NCBI RefSeq assembly: GCF_029892155.1
Contig: NZ_JARZAG010000009.1
Location: forward strand, 186,001 to 250,000
Direction of reading: 5' to 3'
Length of the DNA stretch: 64,000 bases
Source: Kitasatospora sp. GAS204B
GTDB taxonomy: Bacteria; Actinomycetota; Actinomycetes; Streptomycetales; Streptomycetaceae
A model generated the notes under the pieces. It saw only the letters and a program-made list of their open reading frames with translations, did not search any database and was not told the DNA's origin. Numbering within the stretch: the first letter of the stretch is position 1; every line of letters begins with the position of its first letter. Position numbers and translations under genes: made by a program. Below, piece by piece: positions 55,896 to 64,000 of the stretch.

Positions 55896-56705
55896 GTGGA
55901 CCCCGAGCAGCGGCTGGCGGTCATCCAACGCGGCGTGGTGCGCGAAATGGCGCGTTATGGACGGGAGTTCACCGTCGACGGGGCCGTGGTGCGGGGCCCG
56001 GGCAGCACCGCGGTGGCCGTGCGCGACCATCCCGGACCGGACGGTGGCCATGTCGACCTCGGCTTCGTGCTGACCCTGGGCAGCGCCGAGGCGCCGGTGC
56101 TCTGGGACTGCACCGCGGGGCTGGGCACCACCGAGGAGGAGAAGCTCGACAGCGCGGTGCGGATGTGGGCCGGCACCACGGCGGCCGCGGTGGTGGAGTT
56201 CCTGGAACGCGAGGGCCGGCACGGCGACCACCTGCGGCTGCCCGCGCTGCCCGGCTGGCAGGCGGTGCAGGGCCCGGCCACCGTCTTCGGCTTCCAGAGC
56301 GCCCGGCTCTCCACCTGGTTGGGCGGGCGCGAGCTGATGGCCGAACTGGCCCCCGCGCTGGCACCGGAGTTGACGGACCCTCGGCTGAACGGCGTGAAGC
56401 TCTTCCTCGGCGGCCGGGCGGGCGACGAGGTGGCCGAGGTCCGGGTGAACGGCACGGTGGCGCAGACCGCCTCCCAGGCGCTGGGCAGCCTGGACTGGCC
56501 GCGCGGCGAACGGTTCTGCTGGGCGCGGCTGTTCGTGCTGCTGGCGGCGGACCGGCCCGGCCTGGCGGCGGTGCGCGCGGCCGAGACCGAACCGCCGTTG
56601 CCGCTGGCATACCCACCGGCGCACGACCCTGCCGCCGCCGGCACGATGGCACGGCGGCGCGAGGCGATCGGACGCTGGTGGCGGACCAGACGCGCCGGGC
56701 AGTGA
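55896..56705 (+). CDS. Conserved hypothetical protein (possibly DUF6348-like)
   Basis: 269 aa from the GTG at 55896, chosen for the strong GGAGGAG a few nt upstream. Soluble, no signal peptide or TM helix. Contains DLGFVLTLGSAEAPVLWDCT and a C-terminal FCWARLFVLLAADRPGLAAV segment. I tentatively link it to DUF6348 from memory and cannot verify this. Convergent with a tiny membrane protein gene 39 bp away. Confidence 0.72.
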   Translation: MDPEQRLAVIQRGVVREMARYGREFTVDGAVVRGPGSTAVAVRDHPGPDGGHVDLGFVLTLGSAEAPVLWDCTAGLGTTEEEKLDSAVRMWAGTTAAAVVEFLEREGRHGDHLRLPALPGWQAVQGPATVFGFQSARLSTWLGGRELMAELAPALAPELTDPRLNGVKLFLGGRAGDEVAEVRVNGTVAQTASQALGSLDWPRGERFCWARLFVLLAADRPGLAAVRAAETEPPLPLAYPPAHDPAAAGTMARRREAIGRWWRTRRAGQ

Positions 56706-56744
56706 GCCCGGGCGGATCCGCGCCGGACCTACCGGCCGATGTTC

Positions 56745-56939
56745 CTACTGGCCGATGTTGGACAGCGTCTTGGCCATCGTGCTCAGGAAGTCCTGGATCG
56801 GCTTCGCCGCGGTCGACTGGTTCAGCATGAAGCCGAAGAGTGCGGCCAGGATGGCGTGCGGGATCTTGATCTGCTTGTTGCGGATGAAGATGATGAGAAT
56901 GATGCCGAACAGGACCAGCGCGGAGACGGAGAGTGCCAC
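56745..56939 (-). CDS. Small two-helix membrane protein (64 aa)
   Basis: GTG start at 56939. A first TM helix (SVSALVLFGIILIIFI) with a basic RNKQIK loop, then a second hydrophobic segment (HAILAALFGFML) and an amphipathic C-terminus. It is unusually Ile/Lys/Asn-rich and lower in GC than its neighbours. Small proteins of this kind recur in Streptomyces genomes and mobile elements, by my recollection. Function unknown. Confidence 0.68.
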   Translation of the reverse strand: MALSVSALVLFGIILIIFIRNKQIKIPHAILAALFGFMLNQSTAAKPIQDFLSTMAKTLSNIGQ

Positions 56940-57286
56940 CCGGACTCACTTCCTCATTGTCGTGGCGGTACGGACCACGGCCTGTCCGACGGTCCAAAGG
57001 CGCAACCCGCCGCCACCCCCGTGCCCCCCGAGATCCGGCCAGTCCCGCCCCGACTCAGTGTGGTCGACCGTGCCGACTGCGTAAAGGACTTGCCGCTGAC
57101 CCGTGCCGAACATCCTGCGATGTGAGACGAGTTTCCGCCGGACGAGACGATAGCCCACGGAAGTTGACGGAGCGTCGGCAGGGGCGCCCAGCTGGGCCGT
57201 TCGTCTACCGATCGACCGCCGGACAGGGCAACCGGATTTGGCCGAAGATCACCGTTGATCGTTGACAGCGACGATCAAGGCCTGTT
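56940..57286. other. Intergenic region before the SpoIIE-type phosphatase gene
   Basis: 347 bp with no supported gene. It should contain the promoter of the 64-aa protein gene and the phosphatase terminator (57255-57278). Short frames here lack codon bias and Shine-Dalgarno sites. Confidence 0.5.
57255..57278 (-). terminator. Terminator of the phosphatase gene
   Basis: TTGATCGT (57255-57262) / ACGATCAA (57271-57278) with an 8-nt loop, 9 nt beyond the stop codon. Confidence 0.65.
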
Positions 57287-58519
57287 CTAGGTTCGCCAGA
57301 GCAGCAGCACGGCCCGGTCGTCGTTGATGTCCTTGGCCACCGTCTCGATCAGCCGCACCGCCGCGCCCGCGCTGTCGCTGCCGAGTTGGGCGCCGGCCAC
57401 CAGGCGGTCGGCCTCGCCCATCAGCCGGTCCATGCCCTCGGAGAGGTCCCGCCCGGGCGCCTCGACCATGCCGTCGGTGCAGAGCAGCAGCACGTCCCCG
57501 GGGCCCAGCCGGCCGCGCACCCCCTCGAACTTGGCGCCGTCGTACAGGCCGAGCAGCGGGCCCTCGGTGGACTCCTTGACCTCCCAGCGCCCCGCACCCG
57601 CCAGCCGCTGCATGCCGGGCAGATGGCCGGCCGAGAGCAGCTCGTACTCCCCGGTGTCCAGGTCCAGGGCGAGCTGCACCGCGCTGGCGAAGCCCTCCTC
57701 CCAGTCCTGGCGCAGCAGGTAGCCGTTGGCGGCGGGGAGGAACTCGTGCGGCGAGAGCGAGCCGAGCAGCCCGCCGAAGGCACCGGAGAGCAGCAGCGCC
57801 CGCGAGCCGGCGTCCATCCCCTTGCCCGAGACGTCGGCCAGCACGACTTCCAGCATCCGGCGCCCGGGCCCGGTGCGGGCCGCGACCACGAAGTCGCCGG
57901 AGAAGGACTGCCCGCCCGCCGGACGCAGCGCCATGTCGGCGTGCCAGCCGTCCGGCAGCTTCGGCAGCCGGCTCTGCACCTTCAGCCGCTCGCGCAGGTC
58001 GAAGAGCATCGAGCCGCCACCGCGCCAGGGCACCCCGACCCGGCTGCGGAACTGGGCCAGCAACAGTCCGGCCACCCCGACCGCGCCGACCACCAGGGCG
58101 GCCCCCGGGGTGACGCCGAAGACGTACTCCTCGGGCCGGCTGCTGGCCGCCCGCTCGCCGGTGTGGATCACCGACTCGGTGGACAGGCCCAGCGCGGCGG
58201 TCGCGTAGAGCAGCACCAGCGAGACCGGGCGCAGCAGCAGCGAGCCCACCAGGATCGGCAGCACCAGGGCGGTCGGCGGGACCCAGGCGGGGATCGCGAC
58301 GTTGAGCGCGACCAGCAGCGGGACCAGCAGGAGCAGCACCGCGAAGGCGAGCCAGTCGGCGGCGTCGCCGCGGAAGTAGTCCACCCCGGTCCGGCGCAGG
58401 GTCCGCCGGGCCCGGTAGAGGCGCTTGCGCAACCGGGCCGTGAGGGGATCCGCGGCCGCTTTCGCCGTGGTCCCCGTCGCACTCGTCTGGGGCGGTGTGC
58501 CCGGCGTGCTGCCAGCCAT
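57287..58519 (-). CDS. Membrane-anchored SpoIIE/PP2C-type serine phosphatase
   Basis: 410 aa. The N-terminal ~160 residues form about four to five TM helices (WLAFAVLLLLVPLLVALNVA first) after a basic segment. The C-terminal ~240 residues are a SpoIIE phosphatase with Asp motifs in SFSGDFVVA, EVVLADVSGKGMDA and LLLCTDGMVEAPG. Such enzymes typically dephosphorylate anti-anti-sigma factors. No partner anti-sigma gene is next to it. Pathway unknown. Confidence 0.88.
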   Translation of the reverse strand: MAGSTPGTPPQTSATGTTAKAAADPLTARLRKRLYRARRTLRRTGVDYFRGDAADWLAFAVLLLLVPLLVALNVAIPAWVPPTALVLPILVGSLLLRPVSLVLLYATAALGLSTESVIHTGERAASSRPEEYVFGVTPGAALVVGAVGVAGLLLAQFRSRVGVPWRGGGSMLFDLRERLKVQSRLPKLPDGWHADMALRPAGGQSFSGDFVVAARTGPGRRMLEVVLADVSGKGMDAGSRALLLSGAFGGLLGSLSPHEFLPAANGYLLRQDWEEGFASAVQLALDLDTGEYELLSAGHLPGMQRLAGAGRWEVKESTEGPLLGLYDGAKFEGVRGRLGPGDVLLLCTDGMVEAPGRDLSEGMDRLMGEADRLVAGAQLGSDSAGAAVRLIETVAKDINDDRAVLLLWRT

Positions 58520-58622
58520 GGGGCCCGACCTTATCCAGCGGGGACGTCCCGCGTCGACGGGCGTTCACCGGCAGTCCGCGCGGACGCTCGATTTCGGCCG
58601 GGCGGCGCGGGCCGCGCGGGGG

Positions 58623-58649
58623 TCACCGGGGGCTCACCGGGGGCTCACC
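58623..58649. repeat. 11-bp tandem repeat TCACCGGGGGC
   Basis: Two full copies and a partial third (TCACC) in the 255-bp intergenic region between the phosphatase and Eis-like genes. No other feature assigned to that gap apart from a possible divergent promoter zone. Confidence 0.7.
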
Positions 58650-58774
58650 TCAGCCGCGCCGGGAAGCGGCGAGGGGCGCGTCATCGCAGCGTGCGCCGGT
58701 GTCCGAGCCCTCCGCCGCGCGGGTCGGCCCGCGACCGGCTCGCCCGCGAGCGGCCCGAGTGATAGCTGTGGCAT

Positions 58775-60073
58775 ATGACACAGCCTGCCGGCCCCCAGGA
58801 CGCGTCCGACGACGCGCCCCAGGAGGCACTCAGCCTGCGGCCGCTCGCGGCGGCCGACTGGGACGCCTGGTACGACGCGCTGGAGGTGGCCTTCGGCGAG
58901 GTGGAGTCGCCCGAGCGCCGGGCGCTGTGGCGCGCCCTGACCGAGGTGGACCGCGCGCTCGGGGTCTGGGAGGACGCGGTGCCGGTCGGCTCGGCCGCCG
59001 CCCACTCGTTCCGGATGGCGGTGCCGGGCGGCGCGGTGCTGCCCACCGCCGCGGTGACCATGGTCGGCGTGGCGCCCACCCACCGCCGGCGCGGGGTGCT
59101 CACCGCGCTGATGCGCCATCAGCTGGACGAGATCCACGAGCGCGGCGAGTCGCTTGCGGTGCTGGAGGCCTCCGAGCCGGCCATCTACGGCCGGTACGGC
59201 TACGGACTGGGCAGCTGGAAGCTCGCGGTGCGGATCGCCCGGCCCCGGGTGCGGCTGGACCGGCCGGCCCGGCTGCTGGCGGACCAGGAGCGGATCCGGC
59301 TGCGGCTGGTCGACCCGGCGCGGGCCGCGGCGGCCTGCGAGCGGCTGTACGCCCGCCAGGTGCCGCTGCGCCCGGGGATGCTGGCCCGCCGGCCCGGCTG
59401 GGACCGGCTGGCGCTGCTCGACCCGCCCGCCGAGCGGCAGGGGCAGACCGGACTGCAGTGCGTGCTGGCCGAGGACCGTCGGGACGGCGAACTGCTCGGC
59501 TACGCGCGCTACTCGACCAAGGTGGAGTGGCTGCAGGGCGGCGCGGCGGGCGAGGTGCGGGTGCGCGAGGTGACGGCCAACGAGCCCGGGGCGCACGCGG
59601 CGCTCTGGGCGTACCTGCTGGACCTGGACCTGACCGACACGGTGGTGGCGGAGAACCTGCCGGCGGACGATCCGCTGCTGCACCTGGTCTCGGACCCGCG
59701 CCGGCTCTGCCCGCAGCTCGCCGACTCGCTCTTCGTGCGGCTGGTGGAGGTGGGCGACGCGCTGCGCTCACGGCGCTACGCGGCGCCGGTGGACGTGGTG
59801 CTGGAGGTGACGGACGAGTTCTGCCCGTGGAACACCGGGCGCTGGCACCTGCACAGCGCGGGTCCGGCCACCGCCGCGGCCTGCGAGCCCTCCGACGCGC
59901 CGGCCGATCTGGCGCTCTCGGTGCGGGAGCTGGGCTCGGCCTATCTCGGCGGCGCCACGCTGGCCGCGCTGGCCCGGGCCGGGCTGGTCGGCGAGCTGCG
60001 CCCCGGCGCGCTGGCGGCGGCCTCGCACGCCTTCGCCTGGGATGTGGCGCCCTGGCTGCCGCACGAGTTCTGA
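58775..60073 (+). CDS. Eis-like GNAT acetyltransferase
   Basis: 432 aa. Two GNAT domains plus a C-terminal sterol-carrier-like region, the Eis architecture. The acetyl-CoA loop is VAPTHRRRGVLTALM, and SEPAIYGRYGYGL is the Eis signature. The chain ends in Phe, whose terminal carboxylate acts as the catalytic base in Eis enzymes. Eis proteins multi-acetylate aminoglycosides and other amines; the natural substrate here is unknown. ATG at 58775 follows a short AT-rich patch. Convergent with rpiB. Confidence 0.9.
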   Translation: MTQPAGPQDASDDAPQEALSLRPLAAADWDAWYDALEVAFGEVESPERRALWRALTEVDRALGVWEDAVPVGSAAAHSFRMAVPGGAVLPTAAVTMVGVAPTHRRRGVLTALMRHQLDEIHERGESLAVLEASEPAIYGRYGYGLGSWKLAVRIARPRVRLDRPARLLADQERIRLRLVDPARAAAACERLYARQVPLRPGMLARRPGWDRLALLDPPAERQGQTGLQCVLAEDRRDGELLGYARYSTKVEWLQGGAAGEVRVREVTANEPGAHAALWAYLLDLDLTDTVVAENLPADDPLLHLVSDPRRLCPQLADSLFVRLVEVGDALRSRRYAAPVDVVLEVTDEFCPWNTGRWHLHSAGPATAAACEPSDAPADLALSVRELGSAYLGGATLAALARAGLVGELRPGALAAASHAFAWDVAPWLPHEF

Positions 60074-60100
60074 AGGCCCGTGCGGCGGCCGGGGTGTGGG

Positions 60101-60589
60101 TCAGCCCTGCTGCGGGTGGTGGGCCGGGATCGGCGGGAGCTCGCCGGTGATCTCATAGGCCGTCAGCATCTCGATCCGGCGGGTGTGCCGCTCCTCGTTG
60201 CTGTACGGGGTGTTGAGGAAGATCTCGACGAACTTGGTCGCCTCCTCCTGGGTGTGCATCCGCCCGCCGACGCTGATCACGTTGGCGTTGTTGTGCTCGC
60301 GGCCCAGCGCGGCGGTCTGCTCGCTCCAGGCCAGCACGGCGCGCACGCCCTTGACCTTGTTGGCGGCGATCTGCTCGCCGTTGCCCGAGCCGCCGATCAC
60401 GACGCCCAGCGCCTCGGGGTCGGCCGCGGTGCGCTCGGCGGCGCGCAGGCAGAACGGCGGGTAGTCGTCCACCGCGTCGTAGACGTGCGGGCCGCAGTCG
60501 ATCGGCTCGTGGCCGGCCTCCTTGAGCCACTCGACGAGGTGGTTCTTCAGTTCGAATCCGGCATGGTCGGAACCCAGATACACGCGCAT
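60101..60589 (-). CDS. rpiB: Ribose-5-phosphate isomerase B
   Basis: 162 aa from the ATG at 60589 (MRVYLGSDHAGFELKNHLVE). Interconverts ribose-5-P and ribulose-5-P in the pentose phosphate pathway. The active-site loop GGSGNGEQIAANK and the AWSEQTAALGREHNNANVIS segment are of the actinobacterial RpiB type, which lacks the E. coli active-site Cys. Longer start (60622) possible but not conserved-looking. Confidence 0.94.
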   Translation of the reverse strand: MRVYLGSDHAGFELKNHLVEWLKEAGHEPIDCGPHVYDAVDDYPPFCLRAAERTAADPEALGVVIGGSGNGEQIAANKVKGVRAVLAWSEQTAALGREHNNANVISVGGRMHTQEEATKFVEIFLNTPYSNEERHTRRIEMLTAYEITGELPPIPAHHPQQG

Positions 60590-60790
60590 GGGGAGAAGTG
60601 TGGCACGCGGGTCGGCGCTCATCGTCGAAGGGCGGGCACCACGTCACATCGGCGGCACCGCACACGGACCATTACGTTCGGTCATGGCCCGTTCCGGATG
60701 GTGAGCCCAGCGGCCGGCTGCTTGGCGCCCGGTCGCCACCCCCGGATAGTGAGACGGATCGTCCGCTCACCGAACGTCTGGATCACCCCG

Positions 60791-62194
60791 ATGACCACCA
60801 CCGCCCCGTCGGCGCCCAGCGCCGACCCCGAGGCGACGGCCACCGCCGGCCCGCAGCTCACTCATGGTCTGAAGCAGCGTCACCTCTCGATGATCGCGCT
60901 CGGCGGAGTCATCGGGGCCGGCCTCTTCGTCGGCTCCGGCGCGGGCATCGCCGCCGCCGGCCCCGGGGTGATCCTCGCCTTCACGCTCTCCGGCCTGCTG
61001 GTCATGCTGATCATGCGGATGCTCGGCGAGATGTCCGCCGCGCACCCCGCCTCCGGCTCCTTCTCGGTGCACGCCGAGCGGGAGATCGGCCCGTGGGCCG
61101 GGGTCACCGCGGGCTGGATGTACTGGGTGATGCTCTGCTGCGGAGTGGCCGCCGAGGCCACCGCGGCCGGCTCGATCATGAACTCCTGGCTCCCCGGGGT
61201 GCCCGGCTGGGCCTGGGTCGGCGTCTTCATGGCCTTCTTCTGCGCCAGCAACCTGACCGCGGTGAAGAACTTCGGCGAGTTCGAGTTCTGGTTCGCCGCC
61301 ATCAAGATCACCGCGATCGTGGCCTTCCTGGTGCTGGGCGTGCTGGGCGTCACCGGTGTGCTGGGCAGCGCGCCCGGTACGGCCAACCTGACCGGGCACG
61401 GCGGCTTCCTGCCGCACGGCACCAGCGGCCTGATCACCGGCCTGCTCGCCTCGGTCTTCGCCTACGGCGGGCTGGAGACGGTCACCATCGCCGCCGCCGA
61501 GTCCGACGACCCGCGCCGCAACGTGGCCAACGCGGTGCGCACGGCGGTCTGGCGGATCGCCGTCTTCTACATCGGCTCGATGGCCCTGGTGGTCACCCTG
61601 GTGCCCTGGAACGATCCCGATGTGGTCAAGCTGGGCCCGTATGTGACGGTGCTTCAGTTCCTGCACGTGCCGGGCGCCGCCCAGGTGATGCGGGCCGTGG
61701 TGCTGATCGCACTGCTGAGCGCGATGAACGCGAACATCTACGGCTCCTCCCGGATGGCCTTCTCGCTGGTCTCCCGGGGCCAGGGACCGCGCGCGCTGGC
61801 GAAGGTGAGCGGCGGCGTGCCGCGCCTGGCGGTGCTGGCCTCCTGCGGCTTCGGCTTCGCCGCCGTGCTGGCCGGCTACTGGTGGCCGGACACCGTGTTC
61901 AGCTGGCTGATGAACACCACCGGCGTGGCGATCCTGGTGGTCTGGCTCTTCATCGCGGTGGCCCAGCTGCGGATGCGCCGCCGGCTGGAGCGGGAGGCGC
62001 CCGAGCTGCTGACCGTGCGGATGTGGGCCTTCCCGTACCTGACCTGGGTCGCGCTCGCGGCCGTGGTCGGCGTGCTGGCCCTGATGACCACCACGCCCGG
62101 CGACCGCGACCAGCTCTACGCGGCCGGTGTGCTGGTCGCCGCGCTGAGCGCCGCCGGCTACTGGCGCCAGCGGCGGGTGGCGGCGCGCGGCTGA
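60791..62194 (+). CDS. Amino acid permease (APC superfamily, GABA/proline/AroP-like)
   Basis: 467 aa from the ATG at 60791, about 12 TM helices. The N-terminal HGLKQRHLSMIALGGVIGAG is the signature of the amino acid transporter (AAT) family, and MLGEMSAAHPASGSFSVHAE follows in TM3. The exact substrate is not predictable. Divergent from rpiB by ~200 bp. The open frame extends far upstream only as antisense to rpiB. Confidence 0.9.
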   Translation: MTTTAPSAPSADPEATATAGPQLTHGLKQRHLSMIALGGVIGAGLFVGSGAGIAAAGPGVILAFTLSGLLVMLIMRMLGEMSAAHPASGSFSVHAEREIGPWAGVTAGWMYWVMLCCGVAAEATAAGSIMNSWLPGVPGWAWVGVFMAFFCASNLTAVKNFGEFEFWFAAIKITAIVAFLVLGVLGVTGVLGSAPGTANLTGHGGFLPHGTSGLITGLLASVFAYGGLETVTIAAAESDDPRRNVANAVRTAVWRIAVFYIGSMALVVTLVPWNDPDVVKLGPYVTVLQFLHVPGAAQVMRAVVLIALLSAMNANIYGSSRMAFSLVSRGQGPRALAKVSGGVPRLAVLASCGFGFAAVLAGYWWPDTVFSWLMNTTGVAILVVWLFIAVAQLRMRRRLEREAPELLTVRMWAFPYLTWVALAAVVGVLALMTTTPGDRDQLYAAGVLVAALSAAGYWRQRRVAARG

Positions 62195-62293
62195 GCGGGG
62201 CGGGCGGGGCGGGCGGTAGGCCGGTCGGTCGGTAAGCGGCGCGCAGCCAGGTTGCCCGGTACGTCCCGGGGTGCGCGTGAAAGGATGCGCCCC

Positions 62294-62310
62294 GGGGCAG
62301 GACCTGCCCC
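62294..62310 (+). terminator. Small stem-loop between permease gene and pepN
   Basis: GGGGCAG-GAC-CTGCCCC, 7-bp stem; preceded by a CCCGGGG...CCCCGGGG repeat. Could end permease transcription or belong to the pepN leader. Confidence 0.45.
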
Positions 62311-62354
62311 GACACCTGCACAGCACCGTGCGAGCCGGACAAAGGAGTACCGCA

Positions 62355-64000
62355 GTGCCGGGCAAAAACCTCAGCCGGGACGAAGCGCAGGCGCGCGCCG
62401 GCATCCTCAGCGTGGACGGCTACGAGGTCCACCTCGACGTCACCGGCGCTCCGGACGCCTCGAACGCGACCTTCCGCTCCGTCACCACCATCCGCTTCCG
62501 CTGCACCGAGCCCGGCTCCGCGAGCTTCGCCGACCTGCTGGCGCCGAGCGTGCGGGCCGTCACCCTGAACGGCCGCCAGCTGGACCCGGCCACCACCTTC
62601 GACGGGACCAGGGTCGCGCTGCCCGAACTGGCCGTCGAGAACGTCCTGGTGGTCGACGCCGACTGCGCCTACAGCCGGACCGGCGAGGGGCTGCACCGGT
62701 TCACCGACCCGGCGGACGGTGAGACCTACCTCTACACCCACTACGAACCGGCCGAGGCCCGCCGGGTGTTCGCCAACTTCGAACAGCCGGACCTCAAGGC
62801 GCCCTACCGGTTCACCGTGACCGCGCCCGCCGCCTGGGACGTCTACGCCAACGAGGCCGAGGAGAGCGTCGAACAGGACGGCGCGGCGAAGACCTGGCGC
62901 TTCCTGGCCACCCAGCCGATCTCCACCTACCTGACCGCCGTGGTGGCCGGCCCGTACCACGTGGCACGCGACCACTGGAGCCGTGAACTGCCCGACGGCA
63001 GCACGCTGGAGATCCCGCTCGCGGCCACCTGCCGCAAGTCGCTGGCCCCGTACTTCGACGCCGACGAGATCTTCGAGGTCACCAAGCAGGGCCTGGACTT
63101 CTTCCACGACGAGTTCGACTACCCGTACCCGTTCGGCAAGTACGACCAGTGCTTCGTGCCGGAGTACAACATCGGCGCGATGGAGAACCCGGGCTGCGTC
63201 ACCTTCCGCGAGGAGTACGTCTTCCGCTCGAAGGTCACCGAGGCCGCGTACGAGGCCCGGGCCAACGTCATCCTGCACGAGATGGCGCACATGTGGTTCG
63301 GCGACCTGGTCACCATGAAGTGGTGGGACGACCTGTGGCTCAAGGAGTCGTTCGCCGACTTCATGGGCGCGTTCGCGCAGCGCGAGGCGACCAAGTACCA
63401 GGCCGCCTGGGTGACTTTCGCCAACCAGCGCAAGGCCTGGGCCTACCGGCAGGACCAGTACCCGACCACCCACCCGATCACCGCGGACATCCGCGACGTC
63501 GAGGACGCCAAGCTCAACTTCGACGGCATCACCTACGCCAAGGGCGCCTCGGTGCTCAAGCAGCTGGTCGCCTACGCGGGCCGGGACGCCTTCTTCGAGG
63601 GCGCCCGCCGCTACTTCAAGGCGCACGCCTTCGGCAACACCGTGCTCGGCGACCTGCTGGAGGTGCTGGCCGTCACCTCCGGGCGCGGCGAGCAGGCGAT
63701 GGCCGACTGGTCCAAGGCCTGGCTGCAGACCGCCGGCGTCAACGCGCTCACCCCGCAGCTGACCGTGGACGCCGAGGGCCGGATCACCGAACTCGCGGTC
63801 CTGCAGGACGGCGACACCCTGCGCCCGCACCGGATCGCGATCGGCCTCTACGACCGCGAGCCGGACGGCTCGCTGCTGCGCACCGCGCGGGTCGAGCTGG
63901 ACGTCACCGGCGCCCGCACCGTGGTCCAGGAGCTGGCCGGCCGGCCGCGCCCGGCGCTGGTGCTGGTCAACGACGACGACCTGACGTACTGCAAGATCCG
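62355..64000 (+). CDS. pepN: Aminopeptidase N, M1 family (3' end outside window)
   Basis: GTG at 62355 with AAGGAG 8 nt upstream (VPGKNLSRDEAQ). 548 residues are visible. Exopeptidase motif GAMEN at residues 274-278 and zinc motif HEMAH at 308-312, with the third ligand Glu in LWLKESFAD. The full M1 enzyme is normally ~850 aa, so the C-terminal helical domain lies beyond the window. Cleaves N-terminal residues in peptide turnover; cytoplasmic. Confidence 0.95.
   Translation, partial: MPGKNLSRDEAQARAGILSVDGYEVHLDVTGAPDASNATFRSVTTIRFRCTEPGSASFADLLAPSVRAVTLNGRQLDPATTFDGTRVALPELAVENVLVVDADCAYSRTGEGLHRFTDPADGETYLYTHYEPAEARRVFANFEQPDLKAPYRFTVTAPAAWDVYANEAEESVEQDGAAKTWRFLATQPISTYLTAVVAGPYHVARDHWSRELPDGSTLEIPLAATCRKSLAPYFDADEIFEVTKQGLDFFHDEFDYPYPFGKYDQCFVPEYNIGAMENPGCVTFREEYVFRSKVTEAAYEARANVILHEMAHMWFGDLVTMKWWDDLWLKESFADFMGAFAQREATKYQAAWVTFANQRKAWAYRQDQYPTTHPITADIRDVEDAKLNFDGITYAKGASVLKQLVAYAGRDAFFEGARRYFKAHAFGNTVLGDLLEVLAVTSGRGEQAMADWSKAWLQTAGVNALTPQLTVDAEGRITELAVLQDGDTLRPHRIAIGLYDREPDGSLLRTARVELDVTGARTVVQELAGRPRPALVLVNDDDLTYCKI

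Overview
The window is a high-GC (clearly above 70 %) actinobacterial chromosome segment. Gene content and order match the core region that runs from comEC/leuS to pepN in Streptomyces coelicolor (about SCO2567 to SCO2643, gene numbers recalled from memory). The source is therefore very probably a Streptomycetaceae member (Streptomyces or Kitasatospora). Most genes are on the minus strand. The window cuts comEC at the left edge and pepN at the right edge.

Layout. 1-8640: competence-type DNA uptake genes comEC-comEA, a DegV lipid-binding protein, a membrane protein and leuS behind a leaderless Leu leader peptide/attenuator; two DnaA-box sequences lie between comEA and degV. 8800-14790: a TPR regulator, two MFS exporters, an MmyB-type regulator and three identical tRNA-Ala(GGC) genes that bracket the exporter/regulator pair. 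14900-19100: NadD, an LCP-like wall-polymer protein, RsfS and a histidine phosphatase in one run, with two tiny one-TM proteins upstream. 19300-27700: an M48 protease, two SCO2583/SCO2584-like spore-wall complex proteins, proA-proB, Obg, L27 and L21. 27880-35330: RNase E/G, then the TIGR03936/TIGR03960 radical-SAM pair, which is split by a vapBC toxin-antitoxin module in AT-rich DNA. 36600-43500: the elongation/spore-wall cluster rodA-PBP2-mreD-mreC-mreB, then ndk. 43550-48780: DUF4233, folC, an unknown gene and valS. 48930-50620: two P/Q-rich one-TM secreted-domain proteins. 50690-55270: clpX-clpP2-clpP1-tig, with a ClgR-like site. 55520-64000: tRNA-Pro, tRNA-Gly, a conserved hypothetical, a small membrane protein, a SpoIIE-type phosphatase, an Eis-like acetyltransferase, rpiB, an amino-acid permease and pepN.

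How the genes work together. Much of the window serves growth and sporulation: peptidoglycan synthesis (Mre/RodA/PBP2), spore-wall partners (LCP protein, SCO2583/2584-like), ribosome biogenesis and silencing (Obg, L21, L27, RsfS), RNA decay (RNase E/G) and proteolysis (Tig, ClpXP). No CRISPR array, rRNA, insertion sequence or biosynthetic gene cluster was seen. The accessory elements are vapBC, the tRNA-bracketed MFS/regulator pair and possibly the P/Q-rich gene pair. No clearly novel system is proven. The best leads are the leuS leader, the vapBC insertion that separates a housekeeping gene from its usual partner, the DnaA boxes, and the shared motif of the two spore-wall proteins.
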